64,000 bases of DNA, taken from positions 1,325,207 through 1,389,206 of the forward strand of contig NZ_KE136354.1 in the NCBI RefSeq assembly GCF_000406945.1. The letters are read 5' to 3'. The notes beneath the pieces are model-generated. The model was not told the DNA's origin. It ran no database searches and saw nothing but the letters and a program-made list of their open reading frames with translations. Source of the stretch: Enterococcus dispar ATCC 51266. GTDB taxonomy: Bacteria > Bacillota > Bacilli > Lactobacillales > Enterococcaceae. Both the position numbers and the translations under genes were made by a program. Positions 56,531-63,385 of this stretch are shown in pieces (the stretch's first letter is position 1; every line of letters begins with the position of its first letter).

Positions 56531-56750
56531 TTGCGTTTATTGCGCCATTCAAAAAAATTCGTTAACCATTCGATAGGATGAGTGCGCCCAAAATGAGGTC
56601 TTTCTTGAACTTAATCAGTTAGCAAAAATAAATTAAACCCTTTAGAAAAATATTTTTGAGAAAAAGAACCATTGAGCATAAAACTAAACAGATAATTATA
56701 AAATTTGGTAGTTTATAAAAAGTATGAATTATTCAGGAAATATGCTAAAA

Positions 56751-57554
56751 CTAAAGTTGACGTTTACGATATTGATTTGGGGAGCAGCCGACGCCTTTTT
56801 TAAAAGCTTGATTAAAATAGGATTGAGAGGTAAATCCTGAAATTTCAGCGATTTGTCCTATCGAATAATCGGTACTAATTAATAATTCTTGGGCATTTTC
56901 CAGTCGTCTTTGCATCATATAGTTCATTGGTGTTTCAGCAAAATTCGCTTTAAAAATATGAATCATATAGTACTTATCCAAATGCAGATGGCTAGATAAA
57001 ACATCCAACGTCAAATTTTCTTTGTAATGTTGCTCAATAAAGTCTTTAATAATTGCACTATCTTTTGAAATGTTTTTATTTTCTATTTCAATTAGATTAA
57101 AGTTGTTGCTACGTAAAACTTTAACTAAAAACACCTCGGCTAATTTTTGTAAAACAAAATCGGCCCCTTCTCCTTGCTCATTAATCTCGCCAATAATCAA
57201 CTTTAATACAGGCACCATCTCATCTAAAATATCACGAAAAATATAGTAGTTTTCCTGATGATTTTGTTTTACAAAACGAATATTATTTACACCAATGACG
57301 ATATACCATAAGGGATAATCGCCTGAAGACTTCTCGGTATGACGCACATACGGATTTACCACCACAATATCATGGGCTTTAATAGGATATTCTGCCTCGT
57401 CAACAATAAAACTACCTTTTCCACTCAAAATGTACATTACTTCTGTAAAATAATGCGTATGTAAAGTACTGTGCCAATCTTCTTCACTAAATTTTGATTG
57501 ATGGATATAGATCAATTCAGCTTGTTGTAAAACTTCGTCAATTTCTTTTGCCAT
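56751..57554 (-). CDS. AraC family transcriptional regulator with cupin domain
   Basis: A 267-residue regulator. The N-terminal cupin-like sensor (HTHYFTEVMYILSGKGSFIVDE near residue 30) binds a sugar. The C-terminal AraC domain has two helix-turn-helix motifs: LTLDVLSSHLHLDKYYMIHIFKA and YSIGQIAEISGFTSQSYFNQAFKK, ending NQYRKRQL. The start is ATG 57554 with AGGAGG upstream; the frame to 57575 overlaps the -10 zone. It lies just before the sugar operon on the same strand and likely activates it. The IS stands between them, so coupled transcription is broken. Confidence 0.9.
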   Translation of the reverse strand: MAKEIDEVLQQAELIYIHQSKFSEEDWHSTLHTHYFTEVMYILSGKGSFIVDEAEYPIKAHDIVVVNPYVRHTEKSSGDYPLWYIVIGVNNIRFVKQNHQENYYIFRDILDEMVPVLKLIIGEINEQGEGADFVLQKLAEVFLVKVLRSNNFNLIEIENKNISKDSAIIKDFIEQHYKENLTLDVLSSHLHLDKYYMIHIFKANFAETPMNYMMQRRLENAQELLISTDYSIGQIAEISGFTSQSYFNQAFKKGVGCSPNQYRKRQL

Positions 57555-57573
57555 GTTTCTCCCCCCTCCTGGC

Positions 57574-57602
57574 ATTGTAACCGCTTACTAATTTATCGTC
57601 AA
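57574..57602 (-). promoter_or_regulatory. araC promoter with cre (CcpA) site over the -10
   Basis: TTGACG (57602-57597), a 17-nt spacer and TACAAT (57579-57574) form a good promoter on the minus strand. TGTAACCGCTTACT (57576-57589) matches 13 of 14 positions of the cre pattern TGWAANCGNTNWCA and overlaps the -10. This predicts strong catabolite repression of the regulator gene. Confidence 0.75.
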
Positions 57603-57643
57603 AACATCATTTTTTTGAGAAGCGAAATTTTAGCCATTCCCAT

Positions 57644-57677
57644 AAAAAAACCGCGCTACATCCTTTCGTAGCACGGT
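57644..57677 (-). terminator. Terminator after the Xaa-Pro peptidase gene
   Basis: ACCGCGCTAC and GTAGCACGGT form a stem with one mismatch, followed on the minus strand by TTTTTTT. It lies 10 nt after the stop codon. Confidence 0.85.
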
Positions 57678-57685
57678 CATAATTT

Positions 57686-58756
57686 CTATAAAATAATCAA
57701 TTCTTTTGGTGATTTCGTTAAGACTTCATTACCTTCAGACGTAATTAATAAATCATCTTCAATTCGAACGCCACCAATACCTGGTAAATAAATTCCGGGT
57801 TCGTCAGTAATAACGTTGTTAATAACAAATTGCTTATCTGCTCTAAAGGAAACATTGGGTCCTTCATGAATTTCTAACCCAATACCATGCCCGGTCGAAT
57901 GACCAAAAGCTTCACCATAACCAGCAGCTGCAATGTGATCTCTGGCAATAGCATCCAATTGAATTCCTGTTAAACCAGGTTGCGCTGCTTCAATTACTTT
58001 TAGTTGGGCTTCCAAAACAATTTGATAAATCTCTTTTAATTTTTCACCTGGGTCACCAATCGCAAATGTCCGTGTCATATCCGATACATAGCCATCATAA
58101 TAACAACCAAAGTCTAAAGTAATCAAATCCCCTTGTTCAATTACTTTTTCACTCGCAACACCATGGGGCATTGCAGAACGCAAGCCACTTGCAACAATTG
58201 TATCAAAAGAGACACTAGTAGCGCCTAAAGAACGCATATAAAAATCTAATTGGTTGGCTACTTCAATTTCAGTCATACCCGGACGAATAAATTTCAACAC
58301 ATGTTCAAAACCTTGATCGGCAATTTGACATGCTTTTTGTATCGTTGCAATTTCATTTTCATCTTTTATTTCCCTTAATTCCTCAATCATCCCGTGAATG
58401 GGTACCAATGGCGTTTCTTCAATAATTTCTTCTAAGACAGAGTATTCCGCAAAACTTACAAAATCTTCTTCAAAAGCAAGGGCATTGATATTTTCCTCTG
58501 CACAAAGTTTTGCTACCTCATCAAAAATTGGTCCCACATTTTTAATAACTTCAAAATCCGGTGCTTGGGCTGCTGCTTGTTCTGTATAGCGAAAATCAGT
58601 AACAAAAAAGGCTTTATCTAATGTAATAACAGCTAAACCTGTCGTCCCTGTAAAATTAGTCAAATAACGTAGATTGTAAGGACTTGTTACTAAAAAGCCA
58701 TCTACTTGTTCTTTACGCATCGCTTGACGCAATTTTTCAACTCGTAACATCATCAT
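57686..58756 (-). CDS. Xaa-Pro aminopeptidase/dipeptidase (M24B family)
   Basis: A cytosolic metallopeptidase of 356 residues that cuts X-Pro bonds. The N-terminal creatinase-like domain (RVEKLRQAMRKEQVDGFLVT) is followed by the catalytic domain with metal ligands in ITLDFGCYYDGYVSDMTRTF (two Asp), FGHSTGHGIGLEIHEGP (His), TDEPGIYLPGIGGVRIEDDLL (two Glu). It is of YqhT/PepQ-type length. The start is ATG 58756 with AAGGA upstream; ATG codons follow in tandem, so the exact one is uncertain. In other Firmicutes it is beside efp. Confidence 0.93.
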   Translation of the reverse strand: MMMLRVEKLRQAMRKEQVDGFLVTSPYNLRYLTNFTGTTGLAVITLDKAFFVTDFRYTEQAAAQAPDFEVIKNVGPIFDEVAKLCAEENINALAFEEDFVSFAEYSVLEEIIEETPLVPIHGMIEELREIKDENEIATIQKACQIADQGFEHVLKFIRPGMTEIEVANQLDFYMRSLGATSVSFDTIVASGLRSAMPHGVASEKVIEQGDLITLDFGCYYDGYVSDMTRTFAIGDPGEKLKEIYQIVLEAQLKVIEAAQPGLTGIQLDAIARDHIAAAGYGEAFGHSTGHGIGLEIHEGPNVSFRADKQFVINNVITDEPGIYLPGIGGVRIEDDLLITSEGNEVLTKSPKELIIL

Positions 58757-58852
58757 TCAATTCCTTCTTTCTTTTGCAGTTCTCAATCATTATAGCAAAT
58801 AAGTAGCAAAATAAAAAAGATTGCGACAATATCTGTCAAAATAAAATAACCC

Positions 58853-58905
58853 AAAAAACTTTTATCTGCAAAAGTAACGCTAGTTTCTGCTAATAAAAGT
58901 TTTTT
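58853..58905 (-). terminator. Terminator after the GlsB-like gene
   Basis: AAAAAACTTTTAT (58853-58865) pairs with ATAAAAGTTTTTT (58893-58905), with a loop of 27 nt. On the minus strand T runs follow the stem. The gap 58757-58935 shows no gene. Confidence 0.7.
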
Positions 58906-58935
58906 AGAAAGAGATATTCGGAATCATAAAGTGTG

Positions 58936-59169
58936 CTATTTAGTTTTACCGAAGAAAAAAGATACAATTGCTACAATAATAACGGCTCCTAAAATTGAGG
59001 GAATAATCGCCATACCGGCAATATGCGGTCCCATATCACCAAATAACGACTGTCCAACCGATGCACCAGCTAGACCGGCAATAATATTAAATAAACAACC
59101 TCTTTTTTCGCCAGTAATTCCGCCGGCAATCGCTCCTATAATTGCACCAACAATTAGTGTCCAAATCAT
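58936..59169 (-). CDS. GlsB/YeaQ/YmgE family stress response membrane protein
   Basis: A 77-residue membrane protein with three helices and glycine-rich stretches (IWTLIVGAIIGAIAGGITGE, LFNIIAGLAGASVGQSLFG). The family is often near stress genes such as gls24; its role is not firmly known. The start is ATG 59169 with AAGGAG 8 nt upstream; the GTG at 59178 lies within that spacer. It stands alone between the PTS and peptidase genes with its own terminator. Confidence 0.85.
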   Translation of the reverse strand: MIWTLIVGAIIGAIAGGITGEKRGCLFNIIAGLAGASVGQSLFGDMGPHIAGMAIIPSILGAVIIVAIVSFFFGKTK

Positions 59170-59292
59170 TTTCACCACTCCTTAGCTAATATTTAACTCA
59201 TGATAGCTTTCACCAACAAATAGTTATTCAGTAGTTCTTTGCAATTTATGGTAACATATTTCAAAATACAACGAAAATATTGAGCCTAAAAA

Positions 59293-59326
59293 AATAACCA
59301 TAAAAGCATAAGCCTTCACGGTTATT
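59293..59326 (-). terminator. Terminator after manO
   Basis: AATAACC (59293-59299) and GGTTATT (59320-59326) form the outer stem with more pairing inside, followed by T7 on the minus strand. The stem overlaps the manO stop codon at 59322-59324. Confidence 0.75.
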
Positions 59327-59711
59327 GTTTTTTCCCAGTTAATTTTACCTTCCAACTCTTCAATCCTCGCTTGACTACCTGGAAAAATGTCAAGGATCGG
59401 ACAAGGTGATCTGCCGGAACGTATTCACCTATCGCGCGTAAAACTTTTTTTGGTTGTTTTGAAGAAAATGAATAAACACCATTTTTCTTTGTTTGGATGG
59501 CATAACGCGGAATCCATTTACCTTTTAAATAAACAGATGCTACGACAAAATCCACTTCTTCCCAAGGAATTTGGATGAATTTATTAATATCACGGTCATT
59601 ATAAAATTCAAACGCTTTATTGCCAATCATAATTTTTCCATATTCACCGATGCCTAAATAAGACGTTGCATCAATGGCTAAATCGACCTTTGTATTTAAA
59701 GATTGAACCAT
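59322..59711 (-). CDS. manO: DUF956 family protein ManO
   Basis: A 129-residue cytosolic protein of DUF956, which is linked to mannose-family PTS operons in lactic acid bacteria and named ManO. Typical motifs are KVDLAIDATSYLGIGEYGKI, KAFEFYND, IQIPWEEVDFVVASV and the basic end KSWKVKLTGKKQ. The start is ATG 59711 with GAGGAG upstream; a GTG nine bases earlier is in the spacer. It lies 105 nt after manZ, with a terminator in the gap, so it likely gets readthrough. Its function is unknown, maybe regulatory. Confidence 0.88.
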   Translation of the reverse strand: MVQSLNTKVDLAIDATSYLGIGEYGKIMIGNKAFEFYNDRDINKFIQIPWEEVDFVVASVYLKGKWIPRYAIQTKKNGVYSFSSKQPKKVLRAIGEYVPADHLVRSLTFFQVVKRGLKSWKVKLTGKKQ

Positions 59712-59778
59712 TACAGACACTCCTCACGGATATTTATTAAACATTATAGCCATAACTTATCATCAATGTAAAACAAAA

Positions 59779-59800
59779 GCTCAGGGAAAACCCCCTGAGC
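59779..59800 (-). terminator. Terminator between manZ and manO
   Basis: GCTCAGGG (59779-59786) and CCCTGAGC (59793-59800) form a perfect 8-bp stem with a short loop, followed on the minus strand by TTTTGTTTT. It probably ends most man transcripts before manO. Confidence 0.8.
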
Positions 59801-59816
59801 CCTTGTAAAAGTTCAA

Positions 59817-60728
59817 TTACATGATGTGTAATACGTGTAAACCAACACCAACTACGAACAAGCCAATGATGATAACGATTGGAGAAACTTTTTTCTTCAA
59901 TAACCACATGCAAAGTAATGTTAGTAATAAACCAGCAAGACCTGGAATTAATTGATCCAAGTTATCTTGAAGTGTTGTTACTTTTGTAGGTGTTTGAGAA
60001 AGACCAGCACCAACTTGACTGAAGGCTTCTTTGATACCTTCCCAGCCATCAGGCAATTTATCCCAGTGGATATAAGCTTTATCGTCCAATTGTACTTCAG
60101 AAACAACTGGTGTAAATTTAACACTTACCCAACGTTGTACTAATGAACCTAAAACGAACATCCCTAAAATAGAAGCACCTTTAGTAACTTTTTGTAATAA
60201 ACCACCAGATAAGTCATCTGTAATTTTAGAACCCGCTTGGTAACCAAATTCTTGAGTATACCATAAGAAAGCAATACGGATAATATTCCAAGCAAAGAAG
60301 AATAATAATGGACCCATGATACTACCACTCATTGCAAGGGAAGCACCTAAAGCACCTAACATCGGACGTACAGTAAACCAGAACACTGGGTCACCAACAC
60401 CGGCTAAAGGTCCCATCATACCAACTTTAACCCCTTGAATTGCAACATCATCAACAGGCGCACCATTGGCACGTTCTTCTTCAAGAGCTAAAGTAACCCC
60501 TAATACTGGAGCTGCTAAATATGGATGTGTATTAAAGAATTCCAAGTGGCGTTTTAAAGCTGCCGCGCGATCTTCTTTAGTTGTATATAATTTTTTGATT
60601 GCTGGGATCATTGCATATGCCCAACCACCGTTTTGCATACGTTCATAGTTCCATGAACCTTGAAGGAACATTGAGCGGAACATGACACTTCTACGGTCTG
60701 CTTTTGTTAATTGAATTTTTTCAGCCAT
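59817..60728 (-). CDS. manZ: PTS mannose/fructose/sorbose IID component
   Basis: The IID membrane subunit, which with IIC forms the sugar channel. The 303 residues begin with KIQLTKADRRSVMFRSMFLQ, then FLQGSWNYERMQNGGWAYAM, the family signature, and GPLAGVGDPVFWFTVRPMLG. A single helix near the C-terminus (SPIVIIIGLFVVGVGLHVL) anchors it. In Gram-positive cocci this complex is also the receptor of class IIa bacteriocins, from general knowledge. The start is ATG 60728 with GGAGG upstream; the extension to 60761 is not used. Confidence 0.95.
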   Translation of the reverse strand: MAEKIQLTKADRRSVMFRSMFLQGSWNYERMQNGGWAYAMIPAIKKLYTTKEDRAAALKRHLEFFNTHPYLAAPVLGVTLALEEERANGAPVDDVAIQGVKVGMMGPLAGVGDPVFWFTVRPMLGALGASLAMSGSIMGPLLFFFAWNIIRIAFLWYTQEFGYQAGSKITDDLSGGLLQKVTKGASILGMFVLGSLVQRWVSVKFTPVVSEVQLDDKAYIHWDKLPDGWEGIKEAFSQVGAGLSQTPTKVTTLQDNLDQLIPGLAGLLLTLLCMWLLKKKVSPIVIIIGLFVVGVGLHVLHIM

Positions 60729-60750
60729 TGTTTGTTCTCCTCCTTCAAGA

Positions 60751-61560
60751 TTAATAGTCATTCAAAATATCGCCTAATGGGTCACCAGTATTACTGCCGC
60801 CGCCATTACCTGAACCACCAGTTTCTTCTAAGTGTAGGTAAATTAAAGCGATAGAAATAGCAAGTGCACCTAATGCGATTAATGTTAATTGTGAAACAGC
60901 CGCTACGACAAAACCAATAGCAAAGAATGGCCAAACTTCACGAGTAGCCATCATGTTAATAACCATTGCATAACCAACGGCTACTACCATACCACCACCG
61001 ATTGCCATACCATCTGTTAACCAAGCTGGCATAGATTCTAAGAAATTACGAACAGTGTCAGCAGGAATTAATAGTAAAGCAGCAGCAGGAATTGCGATAC
61101 GCAAACCTTGCATACAAATTGCAATCCATTGCCAGATTTCAATTTTACGATAATTACCTTCTTCAGCAGCACTATCCATGATATGGATAATTGGCACAGC
61201 TAGAGTACGGGCAATCATGGTTAAGAATAAACCAGCAACAGCTAATGGGATAGCAACGGCAACAGCAGATGCAACACCTGCTTTACCTTGTCCACCTAAA
61301 ACTAAAATAATTGCGGATGCGACAGCTGCTAACGCAGCATCGGGTGCAACTGCGGCACCAATATTTGCCCAACCTAGGGCGATCATTTGTAGTGAACCAC
61401 CTAAGATGATTCCGACTTCTAAGTTACCAGTTACTAAACCGATCAACGTACATGCTACTAGTGGTTGGTGGAATTGCCATTGGTCTAGGATTCCTTCCAT
61501 ACCAGCTAAGAAAGCAACGATGACCACTAAAATCATTTGGATTATGTTTAAATCGTGCAT
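60751..61560 (-). CDS. manY: PTS mannose/fructose/sorbose IIC component
   Basis: The IIC membrane subunit of 269 residues with several helices. The signature region is GNLEVGIILGGSLQMIALGWANIGAAVAPD, with the following VASAIILVLGG. The C-terminus ends in a Gly/Ser/Asn-rich tail (TGGSGNGGGSNTGDPLGD), which is an addition relative to Gram-negative ManY. The start is ATG 61560 with AGGAGG upstream. It lies 24 nt after manX and 22 nt before manZ. Confidence 0.95.
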   Translation of the reverse strand: MHDLNIIQMILVVIVAFLAGMEGILDQWQFHQPLVACTLIGLVTGNLEVGIILGGSLQMIALGWANIGAAVAPDAALAAVASAIILVLGGQGKAGVASAVAVAIPLAVAGLFLTMIARTLAVPIIHIMDSAAEEGNYRKIEIWQWIAICMQGLRIAIPAAALLLIPADTVRNFLESMPAWLTDGMAIGGGMVVAVGYAMVINMMATREVWPFFAIGFVVAAVSQLTLIALGALAISIALIYLHLEETGGSGNGGGSNTGDPLGDILNDY

Positions 61561-61584
61561 GATTAAGCCTCCTCTTTCTTATGA

Positions 61585-62577
61585 CTAATTGGCATTTGCC
61601 AATTCAGTTTTTGCCTTTTTCAACAATTCATCAAAGTTTTCTTTTGAGTTGCTTGGTACTTTACGTACATCAAAAGTGATACCTTTGTCTTTTAATGTTT
61701 CAAAAGTTTGAACATCCTCTGCATTCATTGACAATACTTTGTTGACTTGAACTTTACCAACTGAATGGGCCATCGAGCCAACGTTAACTTCTTTAATAGC
61801 AACGCCGCCTTCAACAGCTTTTAATAAATCTTCAGGGTTTTCAAACAACAATAGCGCTTTAGTGTTACCAAAACGTGGATCTTTAGCTATTTCAATCATT
61901 TTATCAATTGGAATAACATTGGCTTTAACACCAGGAGGAGCAGCTTGTTCGATTAATTTTTTACGTAAATCATCTTTGGCCACAGCATCTGAAACTACGA
62001 TAATGCGGTTAGGTCCCACTGCTTTAGTCCAAGCAGTAGCTACTTGACCATGTAATAAACGTGAATCGATACGAGATAGGACAAATTTGATATGTCCATC
62101 TCCTAAAACTGTACCAGGAGGGATAGACCCTGTTGGTTGTGCTGCACCAGCTGCGGCTGGAGCTGCAGTTTTTGGTTCTAATTCTTCTGGTTTGATGCGC
62201 ACACCTTCCTTCGCAGTTTCAATGATATGAGCTGCAATTTCTTGTGCAGAGTTCATTGAAAAACGTGATGCATACGCTTCAATAACCATTGGCAAGTTCA
62301 TGCCAGCGACGATTGCCCATTTGTCTTTATGAGCTTCAAACAAGTTATTGGCTTGGTTGAATGGTGTTCCGCCCCAAAGATCGACCAAGAATAATACTTC
62401 ATCTTGATCATCAAAAGACTTGATCGCTTCTTCCATTTTGGCTCTTACATCATCAGGACCTTCGCTTGGCATTAACGTTACTGCTTTAACGTTTTCTTGT
62501 TCTCCGAAAATCATTGCGCCAGATTGCAAGATGCCTTCTGCGAATTCCCCGTGACTAGCCAGGATAATTCCTACCAT
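61585..62577 (-). CDS. manX: PTS mannose/fructose/sorbose IIAB component
   Basis: The cytosolic phosphotransfer protein. The 330 residues have an IIA domain (residues 1-135) with His9 in ILASHGEFAEG as phosphorylation site and FLVDLWGGTPFNQ, an Ala/Pro linker (EPKTAAPAAAGAAQPTGS), and the IIB domain with RIDSRLLHGQVATAW (phosphorylated His). It resembles EIIAB-Man of enterococci. The start is ATG 62577 with AGGAGG 7-8 nt upstream; the in-frame extension to 62598 is not supported. A stand-alone IIB precedes it. Confidence 0.95.
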   Translation of the reverse strand: MVGIILASHGEFAEGILQSGAMIFGEQENVKAVTLMPSEGPDDVRAKMEEAIKSFDDQDEVLFLVDLWGGTPFNQANNLFEAHKDKWAIVAGMNLPMVIEAYASRFSMNSAQEIAAHIIETAKEGVRIKPEELEPKTAAPAAAGAAQPTGSIPPGTVLGDGHIKFVLSRIDSRLLHGQVATAWTKAVGPNRIIVVSDAVAKDDLRKKLIEQAAPPGVKANVIPIDKMIEIAKDPRFGNTKALLLFENPEDLLKAVEGGVAIKEVNVGSMAHSVGKVQVNKVLSMNAEDVQTFETLKDKGITFDVRKVPSNSKENFDELLKKAKTELANAN

Positions 62578-62664
62578 CTGTATACCTCCTATTAACATTT
62601 TTGTTTTAATAATCGTCTAAAATATGAATAAATAATTTCTTAAAAGGGCGACGATTAAAACCAA

Positions 62665-63162
62665 CTAGACAAAATTTTCTTTTTCCAACAATTCCATTAA
62701 GTAGACTTTGCGATCAGCGGGGACTTTTCTTAGCTCCAATTCAATATCTTGCTGAGCAAGATATTCAAAAGCTTTAATATCTCCTTGATCTAAAGAAACA
62801 AAGTTTGTCAACATCTTCTTACCAACTGTAAATCGCATTCCTCCGATGTTAATCGATGTCAATTTGACACCACCTTGAACCAAACGTGCTACCGCATGAG
62901 GATCAGTGAATAACAACATAACTTTTTGACCGGCTAATAAATCTTCGTGATATAACGCAATCATTTTATCTACGCTAATGACATTTGATTTGATACCCGG
63001 TGGAGATGCTTCCTGCAACAAAAACCGCCGTAATTGATCTTGGGCCACTTCATCTGAAACCACTAAGATGCGTTCAATCCCAGTCTGTTTGGACCAGGCC
63101 GTTGCAACTTGACCATGAATCAGACGATCATCAATGCGCGCTAAGCGAATATCAATGCTCAT
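62665..63162 (-). CDS. Stand-alone PTS IIB component (mannose family)
   Basis: A 165-residue IIB protein with the phosphorylated His in RIDDRLIHGQVATAWSKQTG, then RILVVSDEVAQDQLRR, SPPGIKSNVISVDKM and a shorter C-terminus. It resembles the IIB half of the manX protein but is separate, so two IIB forms exist. In Enterococcus faecalis a similar small IIB gene precedes the man operon. Such a protein could act in regulation of the LevR activator (phosphorylation state), an inference. The start is ATG 63162 with AGGAGG upstream. It is the first gene after the sigma-54 promoter. Confidence 0.9.
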   Translation of the reverse strand: MSIDIRLARIDDRLIHGQVATAWSKQTGIERILVVSDEVAQDQLRRFLLQEASPPGIKSNVISVDKMIALYHEDLLAGQKVMLLFTDPHAVARLVQGGVKLTSINIGGMRFTVGKKMLTNFVSLDQGDIKAFEYLAQQDIELELRKVPADRKVYLMELLEKENFV

Positions 63163-63253
63163 AAGTAACCCTCCTACTTAATAAAACTGAGCAGTCAAAA
63201 TTTTAAATCCTGCTCACTTCAGAGTCTTTCACCTCCTGTGTCACTTATATATA

Positions 63254-63269
63254 AGCAAGATGCGTGCCA
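63254..63269 (-). promoter_or_regulatory. Sigma-54 (-24/-12) promoter of the mannose PTS operon
   Basis: On the minus strand TGGCACGCATCTTGCT matches the -24 (TGGCAC) and -12 (TTGCT) elements with exact spacing, about 92 nt upstream of the first IIB gene. It fits the LevR/ManR-type activator encoded next door. No sigma-54 gene (rpoN) is in the window. Confidence 0.92.
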
Positions 63270-63335
63270 ACTTTAAAAACGATACACATCTTTAAAAATC
63301 CTTAATTATAAAGAATTATCTATGAATTTTACGAC

Positions 63336-63380
63336 ACACAAAAAGCGACACACTTCAATACAGTGTGTCGCTTTTTGTGT
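63336..63380 (-). terminator. Strong hairpin terminator after the ManR/LevR gene
   Basis: ACACAAAAAGCGACACAC (63336-63353) and GTGTGTCGCTTTTTGTGT (63363-63380) are perfect 18-bp complements, with a 9-nt loop. The GCGACACAC core is followed by T5 in the stem on both strands. It separates the activator transcript from the sigma-54 promoter. Confidence 0.85.
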
Positions 63381-63385
63381 ATTCT

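Larger units (their letters stand above)
55064..56737 (+). mobile_element. IS1380-family insertion sequence, complete, 1674 bp
   Basis: The left end CCTGAATAATTCATA (55064-55078) and the right end TATGAATTATTCAGG (56723-56737) are perfect 15-bp inverted repeats. They are flanked by AAATA on both sides. One intact transposase gene lies inside on the plus strand, against the surrounding operon. Length and end sequence starting CCT fit the IS1380 family. It is inserted 9 nt after the araC stop (duplication included) and 114 nt before the binding-protein start, so both genes remain intact. Confidence 0.9.

Noticed and set aside
61178-61588. 136-residue plus-strand ORF over manY
   Set aside because: Reverse of the Ala/Gly-rich manY helices; composition biased and no ribosome binding site.
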